Below are positions 23,936 to 32,456 of a stretch of 55,221 nucleotides of DNA, one piece after another (the stretch's first letter is position 1; the number at the start of each line of letters is the position of its first letter). This DNA is from Candidatus Woesearchaeota archaeon (GTDB lineage: Archaea; Nanobdellota; Nanobdellia; Woesearchaeales; JAHWHD01): NCBI GenBank assembly GCA_019323515.1, contig JAHWHG010000019.1, forward strand, positions 1 through 55,221. The letters are read 5' to 3'. Under the pieces are notes generated by a model. That model had not been told where the DNA came from. It was given only the letters and a program-made list of their open reading frames with translations, and made no database searches. The position numbers and the translations under genes were made by a program.

Positions 23936-24313
23936 TTATGCTTGCTCTTTCTTTAGAGCGTACTTCTCTGCGCATTTCTCTGAACAGAAATGGTACATGT
24001 CTCCATTGAATTCGCGCTCGATTATTGCAGATTTGTTATCAGTGTCAAGAATCTTGTGACATTCATCGCACTTTGCAAGCTGGCCTCGGCCTTCAGCTCC
24101 TTCCATAAAGCCTTCTTCTTCATATGAAAGCTGGTCAGAATCGAGCATATTCTCGCGTCCTTCCTCTGAGTAGACATCCTCGTTCTTTAAGCCAGAGTCC
24201 ATCTCATCGCGTATTTCATCTTCAGTCTTTTCAACAGTGCGCTGCTCAGGCGCCTGCTCTGGAGCGTCTGTTTCATGATCATGAGTTTCTTTAGATTTTT
24301 CTTGTTCTTCCAT
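23936..24313 (-). CDS. Acidic protein with C-terminal TRASH/YHS-like Cys4 domain (125 aa)
   Basis: The start at 24313 is supported by GGTGAT 6 nt upstream; an in-frame GTG further out lies inside that site. Residues 1-75 are strongly acidic and probably disordered. Residues about 80-122 contain C-x-x-C, then Y-H-F-C-x-x-x-C-A-x-K-Y, a pattern like TRASH or YHS zinc domains that bind metals. It may be a metal-sensing or metallochaperone-like protein; that role is inference. Confidence 0.8.
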   Translation of the reverse strand: MEEQEKSKETHDHETDAPEQAPEQRTVEKTEDEIRDEMDSGLKNEDVYSEEGRENMLDSDQLSYEEEGFMEGAEGRGQLAKCDECHKILDTDNKSAIIEREFNGDMYHFCSEKCAEKYALKKEQA

Positions 24314-24389
24314 AAATATCACCTTTTTGTTATGCTTAACTATCTGGTCTTCATATATATGTCTTTCGCATTTTTTATTTTAAGAAAGG

Positions 24390-24397
24390 TTTAAATA
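24390..24397 (+). promoter_or_regulatory. TATA box, gene at 24423
   Basis: AGGTTTAAATA contains a TATA box starting 33 nt before the ATG at 24423; leaderless transcript likely. Confidence 0.55.
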
Positions 24398-24422
24398 TTA
24401 TAAATGATTGAATTTGCATAAA

Positions 24423-25196
24423 ATGACAAATACAAAAGAATATCTAAACGAGGCTGTAGCAGCCACTAAAAAGCTTAACTCTAAGATGAACCAAGTAGCA
24501 GGGAAAGGAGGAATTCTACAACGGTTAAATGAAAGGCATATCGCTGCATTGAATGCTCTTATTGCAAATCCTAAAGATGCAGGAGCAATGGATTCACTCT
24601 TGAATACCTTGAAGAGAGAGGAAAGGGTCATAGTGATAATGAAAGAAGGCTTGATAGAATACGAAAAGATTCTGCACGAGTTGATTTCAAGGGTCGGCAG
24701 ATATTTTAAGAAGGATTTAGTGAATGGAGTAAAATATCTGTTGAGTGTGTCGAGTGCCTTGTATCATGGGCTGAACAAAATCTATAATAGGAATTACAAA
24801 GAGATGAAAATCATTCATAAGGCTCAACCTGATGAACTAGACGATCTTTTAAAGGTTATTAAGTCTGAAGAAAGAAACTTAAGAAGCATGATAAAAAAGT
24901 GTAAACCTGAAGAGTTAGGCAGCTTAAATAGTATATTTAATGGGATGATCAAGGGAAGAGTTGTAGGGTTTGTGAATTCTCAATTCCTTAAAGGGCCAAG
25001 GCCTTCAGGTGAGCTACTAGATGAATTCCCTGGGTATAACAGCGCTGATGTGGACGGAGCAATTATGGCAATTGGTACTGCAGTTATAACAATTCCGCTT
25101 TCAATCACTGAGACCTTGCTAAACGTTATGTACGGCTTTACAATAGATGACCAGGAATTGATGACTGAAGTCAGGAAACTGAAGAAAGCAGCTTAA
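24423..25196 (+). CDS. Helical protein of unknown function (257 aa)
   Basis: The start is ATG 24423, about 30 nt from its TATA box; an upstream TTG would lie within the expected transcription start. The first 160 residues are predicted long helices rich in Lys, Glu and Leu. A hydrophobic stretch near 214-232 (A-I-M-A-I-G-T-A-V-I-T-I-P-L-S-I) could be a membrane-associated helix. No motif of a known family is visible. Confidence 0.8.
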   Translation: MTNTKEYLNEAVAATKKLNSKMNQVAGKGGILQRLNERHIAALNALIANPKDAGAMDSLLNTLKREERVIVIMKEGLIEYEKILHELISRVGRYFKKDLVNGVKYLLSVSSALYHGLNKIYNRNYKEMKIIHKAQPDELDDLLKVIKSEERNLRSMIKKCKPEELGSLNSIFNGMIKGRVVGFVNSQFLKGPRPSGELLDEFPGYNSADVDGAIMAIGTAVITIPLSITETLLNVMYGFTIDDQELMTEVRKLKKAA

Positions 25197-25200
25197 AACC

Positions 25201-25216
25201 TTTATTTTTTTCTTTA
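25201..25216 (+). terminator. T-rich tract after the gene at 24423
   Basis: A run of T residues broken by single A or C bases starts 5 nt after the stop; archaeal RNA polymerase often terminates at such tracts. No hairpin accompanies it. Confidence 0.35.
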
Positions 25217-25263
25217 TTTAAATACTCCTGTGCGTGGGGTATTAGGCCTTAAACCATAGAAAA

Positions 25264-25273
25264 CTTTAAAAAG
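25264..25273 (+). promoter_or_regulatory. TATA box, gene at 25295
   Basis: CTTTAAAAAG starts 31 nt before the ATG, the same element as upstream of the tRNA gene. Confidence 0.5.
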
Positions 25274-25294
25274 GGCCTTTAAATTCTTGTGATT

Positions 25295-25516
25295 ATGCCT
25301 AAATTACACACAAGACAGAAAAGGAAGCTCCTTGGAAGAGGTAAAGGTACTTCCAGGAAGTTCAGGTTTATGTCCAAGGGAATTAAAAGAGCTAACAGGC
25401 CAAAGACCTTTGCCAGTGAAGAAACTGCAAAGAAGTATGCAGCTGAGAAAGGTATAAAGAATTTCGCTCTTAAGGTTGTGAAGAAGGCAAAGCGATTTCA
25501 GATTGTTGAAGCTTAG
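25295..25516 (+). CDS. Small basic, probably nucleic-acid-associated protein (73 aa)
   Basis: About a third of residues are Lys or Arg, starting M-P-K-L-H-T-R-Q-K-R-K and continuing G-R-G-K-G-T-S-R-K-F-R-F. The second half (K-T-F-A-S-E-E-T-A-K-K-Y-A-A-E-K) looks like a helix followed by a strand. The composition fits a ribosome- or nucleic-acid-binding protein; the opening resembles bacterial L35 but the rest does not. The 3' end overlaps the convergent gene at 25470 by 47 bp. Confidence 0.75.
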   Translation: MPKLHTRQKRKLLGRGKGTSRKFRFMSKGIKRANRPKTFASEETAKKYAAEKGIKNFALKVVKKAKRFQIVEA

Positions 25517-25715
25517 ATTTCTCATATTTTTGGTATTCGTTGTTAATATAAGCTGCTGTAGCTATAGCACCCAAAAGAGTGCTGTATACCACAATCTGAA
25601 CTATTATGTAACGTGTGCCCCTTCTTTCTAAGCCGCGATGCTCATCAGGGTTATTCTGCCTACGTTCAGGGCCATTGTATCTTGGGAAAAGGAAGTTTAC
25701 TATTTCGTTTAACAT
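25470..25715 (-). CDS. Small single-pass membrane protein (81 aa)
   Basis: An arginine-rich cytoplasmic part contains two similar motifs (G-P-E-R-R-Q and G-L-E-R-R-G). One hydrophobic segment follows at about 37-56 (I-V-Q-I-V-V-Y-S-T-L-L-G-A-I-A-T-A-A-Y-I), then a polar tail. The tail is encoded antisense to the 25295 gene. I recognise no family. The membrane segment and charge distribution make it likely to be real. Confidence 0.6.
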   Translation of the reverse strand: MLNEIVNFLFPRYNGPERRQNNPDEHRGLERRGTRYIIVQIVVYSTLLGAIATAAYINNEYQKYEKSKLQQSEIALPSSQP

Positions 25716-25759
25716 GTTTCTCTTGAGAACTGTGATGTTATAAAAATTTTACTTTAATC

Positions 25760-26257
25760 TCAGTATTCAATGCCTGCCCTTGCCTTTATAACCTTCTTTT
25801 TCCTGCATTCTATTATATTAACAAAGTCTGCTTTTTTTATAAATGCTTCTGGAGCCTTTCTTCCAGTTAAGTAGATATTGATGGATTTCGGAGCTGTTTT
25901 TAGTATCTCCAGCACTTCTCTTGTTTCCATAAGCTTGATTGCAGCTGCAAGGTTGATTTCGTCAAGTATGAGCAGGAATGGTTTTTCTTTGATTGCCTCT
26001 TTTACATATTCAAGTCCGGATTGTGCACGTTTTTTGTCAGACTTGCCAGGATGGTTAAGATTGACGAACCTTGGAGAACCGAACTGTTTTATCTTGATGT
26101 TCTTCATCCTGGAAAATATCTTATACTCGCCAATGTTCTTCCTTCCTTTCATGAACTGGACTATTATTACTTTTTTTCCATGGCCTAGTGCACGGATAGC
26201 AACACCAAAAGCAGATGTGGATTTTCCATAACCGGCACCTGTCCAGAGATAAATCAT
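25760..26257 (-). CDS. cobO: Cob(I)alamin adenosyltransferase, CobA/CobO type (165 aa)
   Basis: Transfers adenosyl from ATP to cob(I)alamin to make adenosylcobalamin. The unusual short P-loop is G-A-G-Y-G-K-S-T (about 7-14) in place of the usual G-N-G-K-G-K-T-T. V-I-I-V-Q-F-M-K-G and L-L-I-L-D-E-I-N match the family, as do L-T-G-R-K-A-P and D-F-V-N-I-I-E near the end. It follows the B12-dependent ribonucleotide reductase gene with one base between stop and start, so one operon makes the enzyme and its cofactor form. The Lys-to-Tyr change in the P-loop is notable. Confidence 0.93.
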   Translation of the reverse strand: MIYLWTGAGYGKSTSAFGVAIRALGHGKKVIIVQFMKGRKNIGEYKIFSRMKNIKIKQFGSPRFVNLNHPGKSDKKRAQSGLEYVKEAIKEKPFLLILDEINLAAAIKLMETREVLEILKTAPKSINIYLTGRKAPEAFIKKADFVNIIECRKKKVIKARAGIEY

Positions 26258-26258
26258 T

Positions 26259-27779
26259 TTAACATACCTTGCATAATATCTGGGTTTCCTTACTCTTGTC
26301 GCGATATACAGTGATCCCTTTACATTTCAGTTTATGGGCAAGTTTGAATACAGCAGCGATGTCACTTTTAGTTGCAGTTGCTTTCATGTTTACTGTTTTT
26401 GAGACTCCATTATCAACATACTTCTGGAACGCTGCAAGCATTTTAACCTGGTGTTCTGGTGAAACCTCGTGAGATGTAACAAAGTATTTTGATGATTCCT
26501 TCTTAAACAGTTTGTGTTTGAGCTTATTCTTTTTATCCATTATAATCCTTGTGTACTCTCTTGCGAATATAGGTTCAATGCCTGACGAACAGTCTGCAAT
26601 CAATGAGATTGAGCCAGTGGGTGCTATGGTTGTTACAGTTGTGTTGCGCTTTGAATGTTTCTTTGATACTGCGCGTGCTTCTGTGTTGATGAAATGCATA
26701 ATCTGTTCAGCTGTGTCAAGTGCTTCCTGTGCGTCATAGCGGATTCCTAGCTTGACAAGCATGTCTGCAAATCCCATCACACCAAGGCCTATCTTCCTGT
26801 GCTTTTTGGTTGCATGTTCAATCTCCTTTAATGGGTACTTGTTTATATCAATCACATTGTTCAGGAATATGACACTGCTCTTTATAACTGACTTCAACCT
26901 TGCATAATCAATACTAGCTTCACTTACAAAGTTCGAGAGATTTATAGAGCCGAGGTTACAGCTTTCATATGGAAGCAGAGGAGCTTCTCCACAAGGGTTT
27001 GTTGCTCTAATCTTTTGCCTAAGGGGATTTTTTTTGTTGATTTCGTCAATGAAAATCAGGCCAGGATCTCCTGTTAGCCATGCTGATTCTACAATCTCAT
27101 TGAATAAAGTTCTTGCATTGAGCTTTGAGTGTGGTTTTCCAGTCCTAGAGTTTATTAAGTTGAATGACTTGTTATCCCTGACTATCTTGAAAAATCTGGA
27201 ATCAACTGCAACTGAGATGTTGAAGTTCTGGAGTGACTTTCCATCTCTCTTTGATTTTACAAATTCCATGATGTCTGGGTGCGTGTAGTCAAGGATTCCC
27301 ATGTTTGCACCGCGTCTCTTGCCGCCTTTCTTCATAACATCTGAAGTCTTGTCAAATATTGTCATGAATGAGAGTGGTCCGGAGGCAATACCTTTAGTTG
27401 AACGGATAATATCGCCTTTTGGCCTAATCTTAGAGAAATTATAGCCGCAGCCTCCTCCTGTCTGGAATATAAGTGCAGCGTTTTTTAATGTATCAAAGAT
27501 TGATGTGATTGAATCCTCAACAGGAAGAACAAAGCAGGCTGAGAGCTGAGAGAGCTCTGTTCCAGAGTTCATTAAAGTAGGTGAGTTTGGGAGAAAGTCA
27601 AGGTTTGACATTAAAGTATAGAATTCTTTTTCAAGTTTCTTGTTAGCTTTGCTTACTGCCTTTGCAACTCTCTTGAACATCTGTTCAGGTGTTTCGATCA
27701 CTTTACCGCGATTGTCCTTTAGGAGATAGCGCTTCTTTAAAATCTCCCTTGCGTGGCTTGAAAGTCTAATCTCTTGCAT
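26259..27779 (-). CDS. nrdJ: Adenosylcobalamin-dependent ribonucleotide reductase, class II (506 aa)
   Basis: Reduces ribonucleotides to deoxyribonucleotides using a radical generated from adenosylcobalamin. The start is ATG 27779, 6 nt after GAGGTTG. Signatures are L-P-N-S-P-T-L-M-N-S-G, the redox Cys in S-A-C-F-V-L-P, G-G-G-C-G-Y-N-F-S, the radical and acid residues in N-P-C-G-E, the second redox Cys in E-S-C-N-L-G-S, and A-P-T-G-S-I-S. There is no ATP-cone domain. The protein ends C-K-V-C, a minimal C-terminal Cys pair for re-reduction, in place of the longer tail of many homologues. Confidence 0.97.
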   Translation of the reverse strand: MQEIRLSSHAREILKKRYLLKDNRGKVIETPEQMFKRVAKAVSKANKKLEKEFYTLMSNLDFLPNSPTLMNSGTELSQLSACFVLPVEDSITSIFDTLKNAALIFQTGGGCGYNFSKIRPKGDIIRSTKGIASGPLSFMTIFDKTSDVMKKGGKRRGANMGILDYTHPDIMEFVKSKRDGKSLQNFNISVAVDSRFFKIVRDNKSFNLINSRTGKPHSKLNARTLFNEIVESAWLTGDPGLIFIDEINKKNPLRQKIRATNPCGEAPLLPYESCNLGSINLSNFVSEASIDYARLKSVIKSSVIFLNNVIDINKYPLKEIEHATKKHRKIGLGVMGFADMLVKLGIRYDAQEALDTAEQIMHFINTEARAVSKKHSKRNTTVTTIAPTGSISLIADCSSGIEPIFAREYTRIIMDKKNKLKHKLFKKESSKYFVTSHEVSPEHQVKMLAAFQKYVDNGVSKTVNMKATATKSDIAAVFKLAHKLKCKGITVYRDKSKETQILCKVC

Positions 27780-27841
27780 CTTCAACCTCTTTTTATGAAG
27801 AATATGGAATTTTACTATATAAACTTAATTATTTATCTGGT

Positions 27842-28540
27842 TTATTTCTGAAGTGCTTTTTTTCTTAAAGAAGGTGGCATGAGTTCTATTGCATACCTTA
27901 GGGCGGTTCTTGGCATTTTGGCTTTATTCTTTTGTATATAGTTGAAGACCTCTTTCTGATGTTTTCTTGAGGCTTCTTTGAGCATCCAGCCATAGCCTTT
28001 CTGTACAAGGTCGTCTTTGTCGCATAATAGAACATCAGCAATCTCAAACACATCATTCAGGTTATTGCCTTTTCTTGCAGGCAGTATAAACGAGACAGCT
28101 GAAGCTCTCCTGAGCCAGCGGTTACTTGATTTTGACCATGCTTTGATCTTAGGTATGACCTCAGGATACTTTTCAATAAAAAAGCCAATTGTATGGTTGC
28201 AGAGGTCGTCGCAATGGCCCCAGTTGTTAATATATCTCTTTAATAGGCTTTCAATTGTCTTAAAATCCTTTTCACTGAACTGATTCTTTGACTTCTCAAG
28301 GAATGCAATCCCTATAGTGACCAGCTCAAAAATGCCTGTCTTCATCAGATCTTCAGATATCTTGAATATATCTCTAAGCTGTTTATTCTTGATTTGTTTA
28401 TAGAAGACTGAGGCAGTTTTCCTTACGTCAGGGGTCCTCACACCATAGAACTTTACAGGTTCTTTGAAGTACTTTTCAGCTCCTTCCTTATACTTCCTAT
28501 CGATATTTTTCTTTAATTCCTCTTTTATTTCAGAAATCAT
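27842..28540 (-). CDS. AlkD-like DNA alkylation repair protein (232 aa)
   Basis: AlkD proteins are HEAT-repeat DNA glycosylases that remove bulky or charged alkylated bases without base flipping. The family layout is present: G-V-R-T-P-D-V-R-K near the start, N-N-W-G-H-C-D-D-L-C with the Trp and Asp near the active site, S-S-N-R-W-L-R-R-A-S-A-V-S, and V-Q-K-G-Y-G-W-M-L-K. The length equals that of bacterial AlkD. ATG 28540 is preferred to a TTG two codons upstream. Confidence 0.93.
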   Translation of the reverse strand: MISEIKEELKKNIDRKYKEGAEKYFKEPVKFYGVRTPDVRKTASVFYKQIKNKQLRDIFKISEDLMKTGIFELVTIGIAFLEKSKNQFSEKDFKTIESLLKRYINNWGHCDDLCNHTIGFFIEKYPEVIPKIKAWSKSSNRWLRRASAVSFILPARKGNNLNDVFEIADVLLCDKDDLVQKGYGWMLKEASRKHQKEVFNYIQKNKAKMPRTALRYAIELMPPSLRKKALQK

Positions 28541-28792
28541 ATACAATCATACTTAATATTAAGATAACAATCTTATTAATCTTTTTGTTTTTAAAGATTT
28601 TGGATATCGATACTTTTATATACAACTTAGAATTTATACGATTTTATGATAAAAACAAAAACTAGCTTTATTTTCTTAATATAGAGAGAAATCTCGTGTT
28701 TTTATCTTTTTTGCGAGCAAAGACTACTCTGTTATTTTTACTTTGCACTCATAACAAAACTTAATATAATCAAAATGTTTGAGGTCAACAAA
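28541..28792 (+). other. AT-rich intergenic region before the ABC operon
   Basis: About 250 bases, strongly A+T-rich, between the divergent AlkD-like and ABC transporter genes. It must hold both promoters. Only short hairpin-like elements (GAGA-AAT-CTC near 28684 and TTTGC-GA-GCAAA near 28709) are visible; I see no gene or RNA in it. Confidence 0.4.
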
Positions 28793-29782
28793 ATGAAACC
28801 AATAATTCGCGTAAAAAACCTGAGAAAGGTGTACAAGACTCACAAACGTGAGCAAGGGTTAGTGAATGCTATAAAGTCATTAGTCAAGAGACAGTATGAT
28901 ATCAAGCATGCATTGAAAGGAGTTAGCTTTGAGATTGGGAAAGGGGAGATTGTTGGTTTGATAGGACCGAACGGTGCAGGCAAGTCAACAACAATCAAGG
29001 CGCTTTCAGGTGTGCTATATCCTACGTCAGGCCTTGTAAGAGTAATGAATTACATACCCTGGAGAGATAGAGAGACATATGTAAGGAATTTGGGTGTAGT
29101 GTTTGGACAGAAGCATCAGTTGTATTGGGATATCCCTGCTCTTGATACATTTTACCTGTTCAGGGATCTTTATGATGTGCCTGAGCATGAGTTCAAGCAG
29201 CGTGTCAATGCAATGATAAAGTATCTTGATGTTGAGGAAGTTGTAAAAAGGCCTGTACGTGACTTGTCATTAGGAGAGAGGATGAAGTGTAAAATCATTG
29301 CTTCACTTGTGCATAACCCTCAGCTTGTGTTCCTTGACGAGCCTTCAATTGGCCTTGATGTCATAGCCAAGGAGAAGCTTAGAAGCTTTATCAAAGCAAT
29401 CAACAAAAAGTATGATACTACTTTCATAGTTACAACTCATGATATGCAGGATATTGAGAAGCTTTGCAAACGAATCATAATCATAAACCATGGTGAAGTT
29501 GTTTATGATGGGCCGCTTGAAGAGATTAGGAAAAAATATCTGCAGAATAAGGTACTTGATGTCAAGCTTGAGGAGCCGTTGAAGAAGAAGTTTGCGATGA
29601 AAGGGTGCAAGGTCTTGAAATCAAGAAGGTTTGAGATAATTGTTGAGGTTGACACCACAAAGCAGAGTATAAGGAATGTGATTGATTATATGGTCAAGAA
29701 TGTGAAGTTCGCTGACATCATAATCTCAGATCCGCCAATTGAAGAAATAATCCAGTTAATCTATAAAGAGAAGAAGGAATGA
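28793..29782 (+). CDS. ABC-2 exporter ATPase subunit (329 aa)
   Basis: ATP-binding subunit of an ABC-2 type exporter of the COG4586 group. The start at ATG 28793 is preferred over 28775 because GAGGT lies 8 nt upstream. Walker A is G-P-N-G-A-G-K-S-T (about 59), the Q-loop region is F-G-Q-K-H-Q-L-Y-W-D, the signature is L-S-L-G-E-R-M-K, Walker B is L-V-F-L-D-E-P-S-I-G-L-D and the switch is T-H-D-M. A C-terminal regulatory extension of about 70 residues follows. Two permease genes follow in the operon. The substrate is unknown. Confidence 0.95.
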   Translation: MKPIIRVKNLRKVYKTHKREQGLVNAIKSLVKRQYDIKHALKGVSFEIGKGEIVGLIGPNGAGKSTTIKALSGVLYPTSGLVRVMNYIPWRDRETYVRNLGVVFGQKHQLYWDIPALDTFYLFRDLYDVPEHEFKQRVNAMIKYLDVEEVVKRPVRDLSLGERMKCKIIASLVHNPQLVFLDEPSIGLDVIAKEKLRSFIKAINKKYDTTFIVTTHDMQDIEKLCKRIIIINHGEVVYDGPLEEIRKKYLQNKVLDVKLEEPLKKKFAMKGCKVLKSRRFEIIVEVDTTKQSIRNVIDYMVKNVKFADIIISDPPIEEIIQLIYKEKKE

Positions 29783-29807
29783 GTTTGATGAATTTGAGGA
29801 ATACTGT

Positions 29808-30620
29808 GTGCTGACAATGGGATACATAAAAAAGGTAAAAGGAACATTGAATGCTGGGCTGAAGACAGCTTTAGCGTATAGGTTTGACTTTTTTGTTACA
29901 TTAGTGACAGCTCCGATCAGCCTGATAATCTATTACTTCCTCTGGAGCAGCATATTTGCATACTCAGGTGAGACAGTGATAAACGGCTTTACATTGAATG
30001 CAATGATAAGTTATTATGTGCTTAACATGATTGTTGGATTCTTTACCTGGTCAGATATTGAGAAATGGATACAGCATGACATCTTAAGAGGAGAGCTTGT
30101 TTTTGAGTTACTGAAGCCGCTGAGGCATATGAGCACTTGCCTGTTTTTTGAAGGCGGGATAAACCTGTTAGGGATAATAATCCAGGCTGTTCCGCTTTTG
30201 TTGGTCGCTGTACTGTTCTTCTCAATTGAGTGGTCAGGCTGGGTGAATCTGGTGCTGTTTATATTGTCAATAATGCTGGCTTTTATGCTTTACTTTATGA
30301 TAAGTTATTTGATAGGATTAGCAGCGTTCTGGTTAAAGAGAGTTGATGGGATATCAAGGGCAAAGAAGCCGATAATCACGTTTTTAGCTGGAGGGTTAAT
30401 TCCTATAACATTTTTTCCTGAGGGAGTGCAGAATGTGTTGAAGTATTTGCCTTTCCAGTACATAAGGTTTGTTCCTATCAACATTTATCTTGGTACTTAT
30501 ACTGTGGTTGAGGCGCTTAAATTACTTAGCGTGTCAGCTATATGGTTACTTTTGCTTTATGTCATTATCAGGTTAGGATGGAGCAGGGCAATGAATAAAT
30601 TTACAGGTGCAGGTGTATGA
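29808..30620 (+). CDS. ABC-2 exporter permease subunit 1 (270 aa)
   Basis: Six hydrophobic segments (about 25-45, 60-80, 115-135, 140-170, 185-205, 235-258) and the cytoplasmic D-I-L-R-G-E-L-V-F-E-L-L-K-P-L motif match the COG4587 permease group. GTG 29808 is the start because GAGGA lies 7 nt upstream; an ATG three codons later is possible. The end M-N-K-F-T-G-A-G-V is the typical C-terminal tail of this superfamily. A 4-bp overlap joins it to the next permease. Confidence 0.92.
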   Translation: MLTMGYIKKVKGTLNAGLKTALAYRFDFFVTLVTAPISLIIYYFLWSSIFAYSGETVINGFTLNAMISYYVLNMIVGFFTWSDIEKWIQHDILRGELVFELLKPLRHMSTCLFFEGGINLLGIIIQAVPLLLVAVLFFSIEWSGWVNLVLFILSIMLAFMLYFMISYLIGLAAFWLKRVDGISRAKKPIITFLAGGLIPITFFPEGVQNVLKYLPFQYIRFVPINIYLGTYTVVEALKLLSVSAIWLLLLYVIIRLGWSRAMNKFTGAGV

Positions 30621-31402
30621 ATAGGTACTTGAAGGTATTTTTTAGGGCTGTTGGACTTGAATTAAGTAAGCACATGGCCTATAAAGCGAACTTTTTCATG
30701 AAAGTGTTTGCTGTTGGGTTGATGGATGTAGTCGGTCCTCTGGTCATCATGTTAATCTATAGCACTACTCCGGGTATTCCAGGATGGAGCTTTGAGCAGT
30801 TCATACTTTTCCAAGGTACCCTGACTTTTATATTTGGTCTTGGTCACATGTTCATGGTCATGATCCCAGTGAATTGCATTGAACAGATACGTGACGGTAC
30901 ATTTGATAAGACGATAACAAAGCCGTTCAAACCTTTAGCTTACCTGACACTGACAGCGATTGATATTGATGGAATCGGAGAGGTGTTAGTAGGGCTTGCA
31001 TTGGTTGTCTGGGCGTATGCAAAGCTGCAGTTAGGTTTTGGTGTGAACTTTTTATTGTACCTTGCTTTGTTGTTGTTAGCGATAATGTTTGAATACTCTG
31101 CGCACGTGTTTATAGCAGCAATGGCTTTCCTGTTTGTGAAGTCTTGGGCTTTGTTCGATGTGCTGTTCAGGTTAAAGATGTTTGGGAGGTATCCTACTTC
31201 AATATATGGGCCTGCACTGCAGTTGTTCCTTACATTTGTGTTTCCTATAGCGATAAGCGCTTTCTATCCTGTGCAGGTGCTTCTTAATGGGATACAAGGT
31301 ACAAAGATTTGGTATGTTGTTATTGCAGTACTTGGGTTCTTTATAGTCACAAAATTGTTGTGGGGAGCTGCGATGAAGAACTATACAAGTGCTGGGGGTT
31401 AA
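30617..31402 (+). CDS. ABC-2 exporter permease subunit 2 (261 aa)
   Basis: Partner permease (COG3694-like). It has six hydrophobic segments and the coupling-helix motif I-R-D-G-T-F-D-K-T-I-T-K-P, the counterpart of I-L-R-G-E-L-V-F-E-L-L-K-P in subunit 1. It ends M-K-N-Y-T-S-A-G-G. Together with the ATPase the two permeases would form a heterodimeric exporter. The stop shares its last base with the ATG of the phosphotransferase, and the last codons belong to a direct repeat found again at 32481. Confidence 0.92.
   Translation: MNRYLKVFFRAVGLELSKHMAYKANFFMKVFAVGLMDVVGPLVIMLIYSTTPGIPGWSFEQFILFQGTLTFIFGLGHMFMVMIPVNCIEQIRDGTFDKTITKPFKPLAYLTLTAIDIDGIGEVLVGLALVVWAYAKLQLGFGVNFLLYLALLLLAIMFEYSAHVFIAAMAFLFVKSWALFDVLFRLKMFGRYPTSIYGPALQLFLTFVFPIAISAFYPVQVLLNGIQGTKIWYVVIAVLGFFIVTKLLWGAAMKNYTSAGG
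31382..31401 (+). repeat. Direct repeat, left copy
   Basis: TATACAAGTGCTGGGGGTTA encodes the permease C-terminus Y-T-S-A-G-G plus the first two bases of its stop. The right copy at 32481 differs at one base. The two copies bracket the phosphotransferase gene. Confidence 0.8.
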
Positions 31403-32454
31403 TGCTGGTGGTATTGTCGAACAGTGCTGTTTTGAGAGTTGTTAAAGAAGTAGAACCAGGTGTTAACTCAGTCAGGATTAGAGAGTTCACCGAAGCAGGG
31501 AATATTAACCTTATGTATAAAGTTACAACAGACACCAATACTAATTATGTTGTAAGGGGTGCACCTAACAGGTTTGAAGTATCAAAGTATGATAAGGAGC
31601 TTTTTATCCATGACTTGGTAAATAAACAATTGGGTGTTCCTGTGCCTAAGATATATTTCTTTGATAAGTCAAAAAAGATACTGCCTTTTGCGTATCTGTT
31701 CATGGAATTCATGAATGGCAATCTTGCTAGTGTTGCTTTGGATAAGATGGGTCAAAAGCAAAGATTAGGTCTCTTCAGACAACTTGGCAGGATTCTTGCA
31801 GAGTTACATTCAATTAAGTTCAAGAGTTATGGCAGATTTTTTGGGAGTAAAATCTCTAGATATGAAGAGAGGTATGCAAAGCCGTTTAATTCCTGGGAAG
31901 AGTTTTATGTTTTTACATTCAATAAATCAGTATCCAACTTTGTTAAAGCTAAAAACTTATCTTATGGGCAAATCACTAAAACGCACTTTCTAGAGCTTAT
32001 TCCAGCTTTGAAAGCTCATTTAAATGACAAAAAAACTAAAATCAAATCAGTTAGTAGGCCTTCACTAATACATGATGATTTCAGACTTTTCAATATACTT
32101 GTTAAGGATAACAAGGTTACAGCGATACTTGATTTTGAGATGGCTAAATCTGGTGCGCCTGAGAATGAATTATGTATCATTCCCTTTTTGTGGGATGAGA
32201 ACAATGCATTGAAACTTACCAAGCAAGGAAAAGCGTTTCTTAAAGGGTATGGTGCAGTTCCTGCAGAAGTAATAGAGAATAGAAAGCTGTATGCTCCCTT
32301 AGACTTATTTATGGAAACTAGCTATGACTTTTTTCATGGGATGAAATACAAGGGAGTTAATCAGGTTATGTTGAATTCTTACTTTACTATCAGATACCTG
32401 TTGGGTTTGATCAGCTTAAAGGAGTATAAGCTTGGGATTTCTTCGAATTTATAA
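31402..32454 (+). CDS. APH/choline-kinase-like phosphotransferase (350 aa)
   Basis: Protein-kinase-like fold enzyme that phosphorylates a small molecule. The start is ATG 31402, sharing one base with the permease stop and preceded by GGGGGT; longer in-frame extension would run through the permease. Signatures are the catalytic loop L-I-H-D-D-F-R-L-F-N-I-L-V (about 219-231) and the metal-binding I-L-D-F-E-M-A (about 240-246). The substrate is unknown; antibiotic resistance should not be assumed. Short direct repeats and a permease remnant around the gene indicate that it entered the operon by rearrangement. Confidence 0.9.
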   Translation: MLVVLSNSAVLRVVKEVEPGVNSVRIREFTEAGNINLMYKVTTDTNTNYVVRGAPNRFEVSKYDKELFIHDLVNKQLGVPVPKIYFFDKSKKILPFAYLFMEFMNGNLASVALDKMGQKQRLGLFRQLGRILAELHSIKFKSYGRFFGSKISRYEERYAKPFNSWEEFYVFTFNKSVSNFVKAKNLSYGQITKTHFLELIPALKAHLNDKKTKIKSVSRPSLIHDDFRLFNILVKDNKVTAILDFEMAKSGAPENELCIIPFLWDENNALKLTKQGKAFLKGYGAVPAEVIENRKLYAPLDLFMETSYDFFHGMKYKGVNQVMLNSYFTIRYLLGLISLKEYKLGISSNL

Positions 32455-32456
32455 TC

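Noticed and set aside
25295..25516. Small basic protein called as ribosomal protein L35
   Set aside because: Only the first few residues resemble bacterial L35; the remainder and the archaeal context do not fit.
28541..28792. Structured RNA or riboswitch upstream of the ABC operon
   Set aside because: Only very short hairpins are visible in an A+T-rich background; no conserved motif could be recognised.
31402..32454. Phosphotransferase as an antibiotic-resistance gene
   Set aside because: The fold is shared by many small-molecule kinases and nothing in the sequence or neighbourhood indicates an antibiotic substrate.
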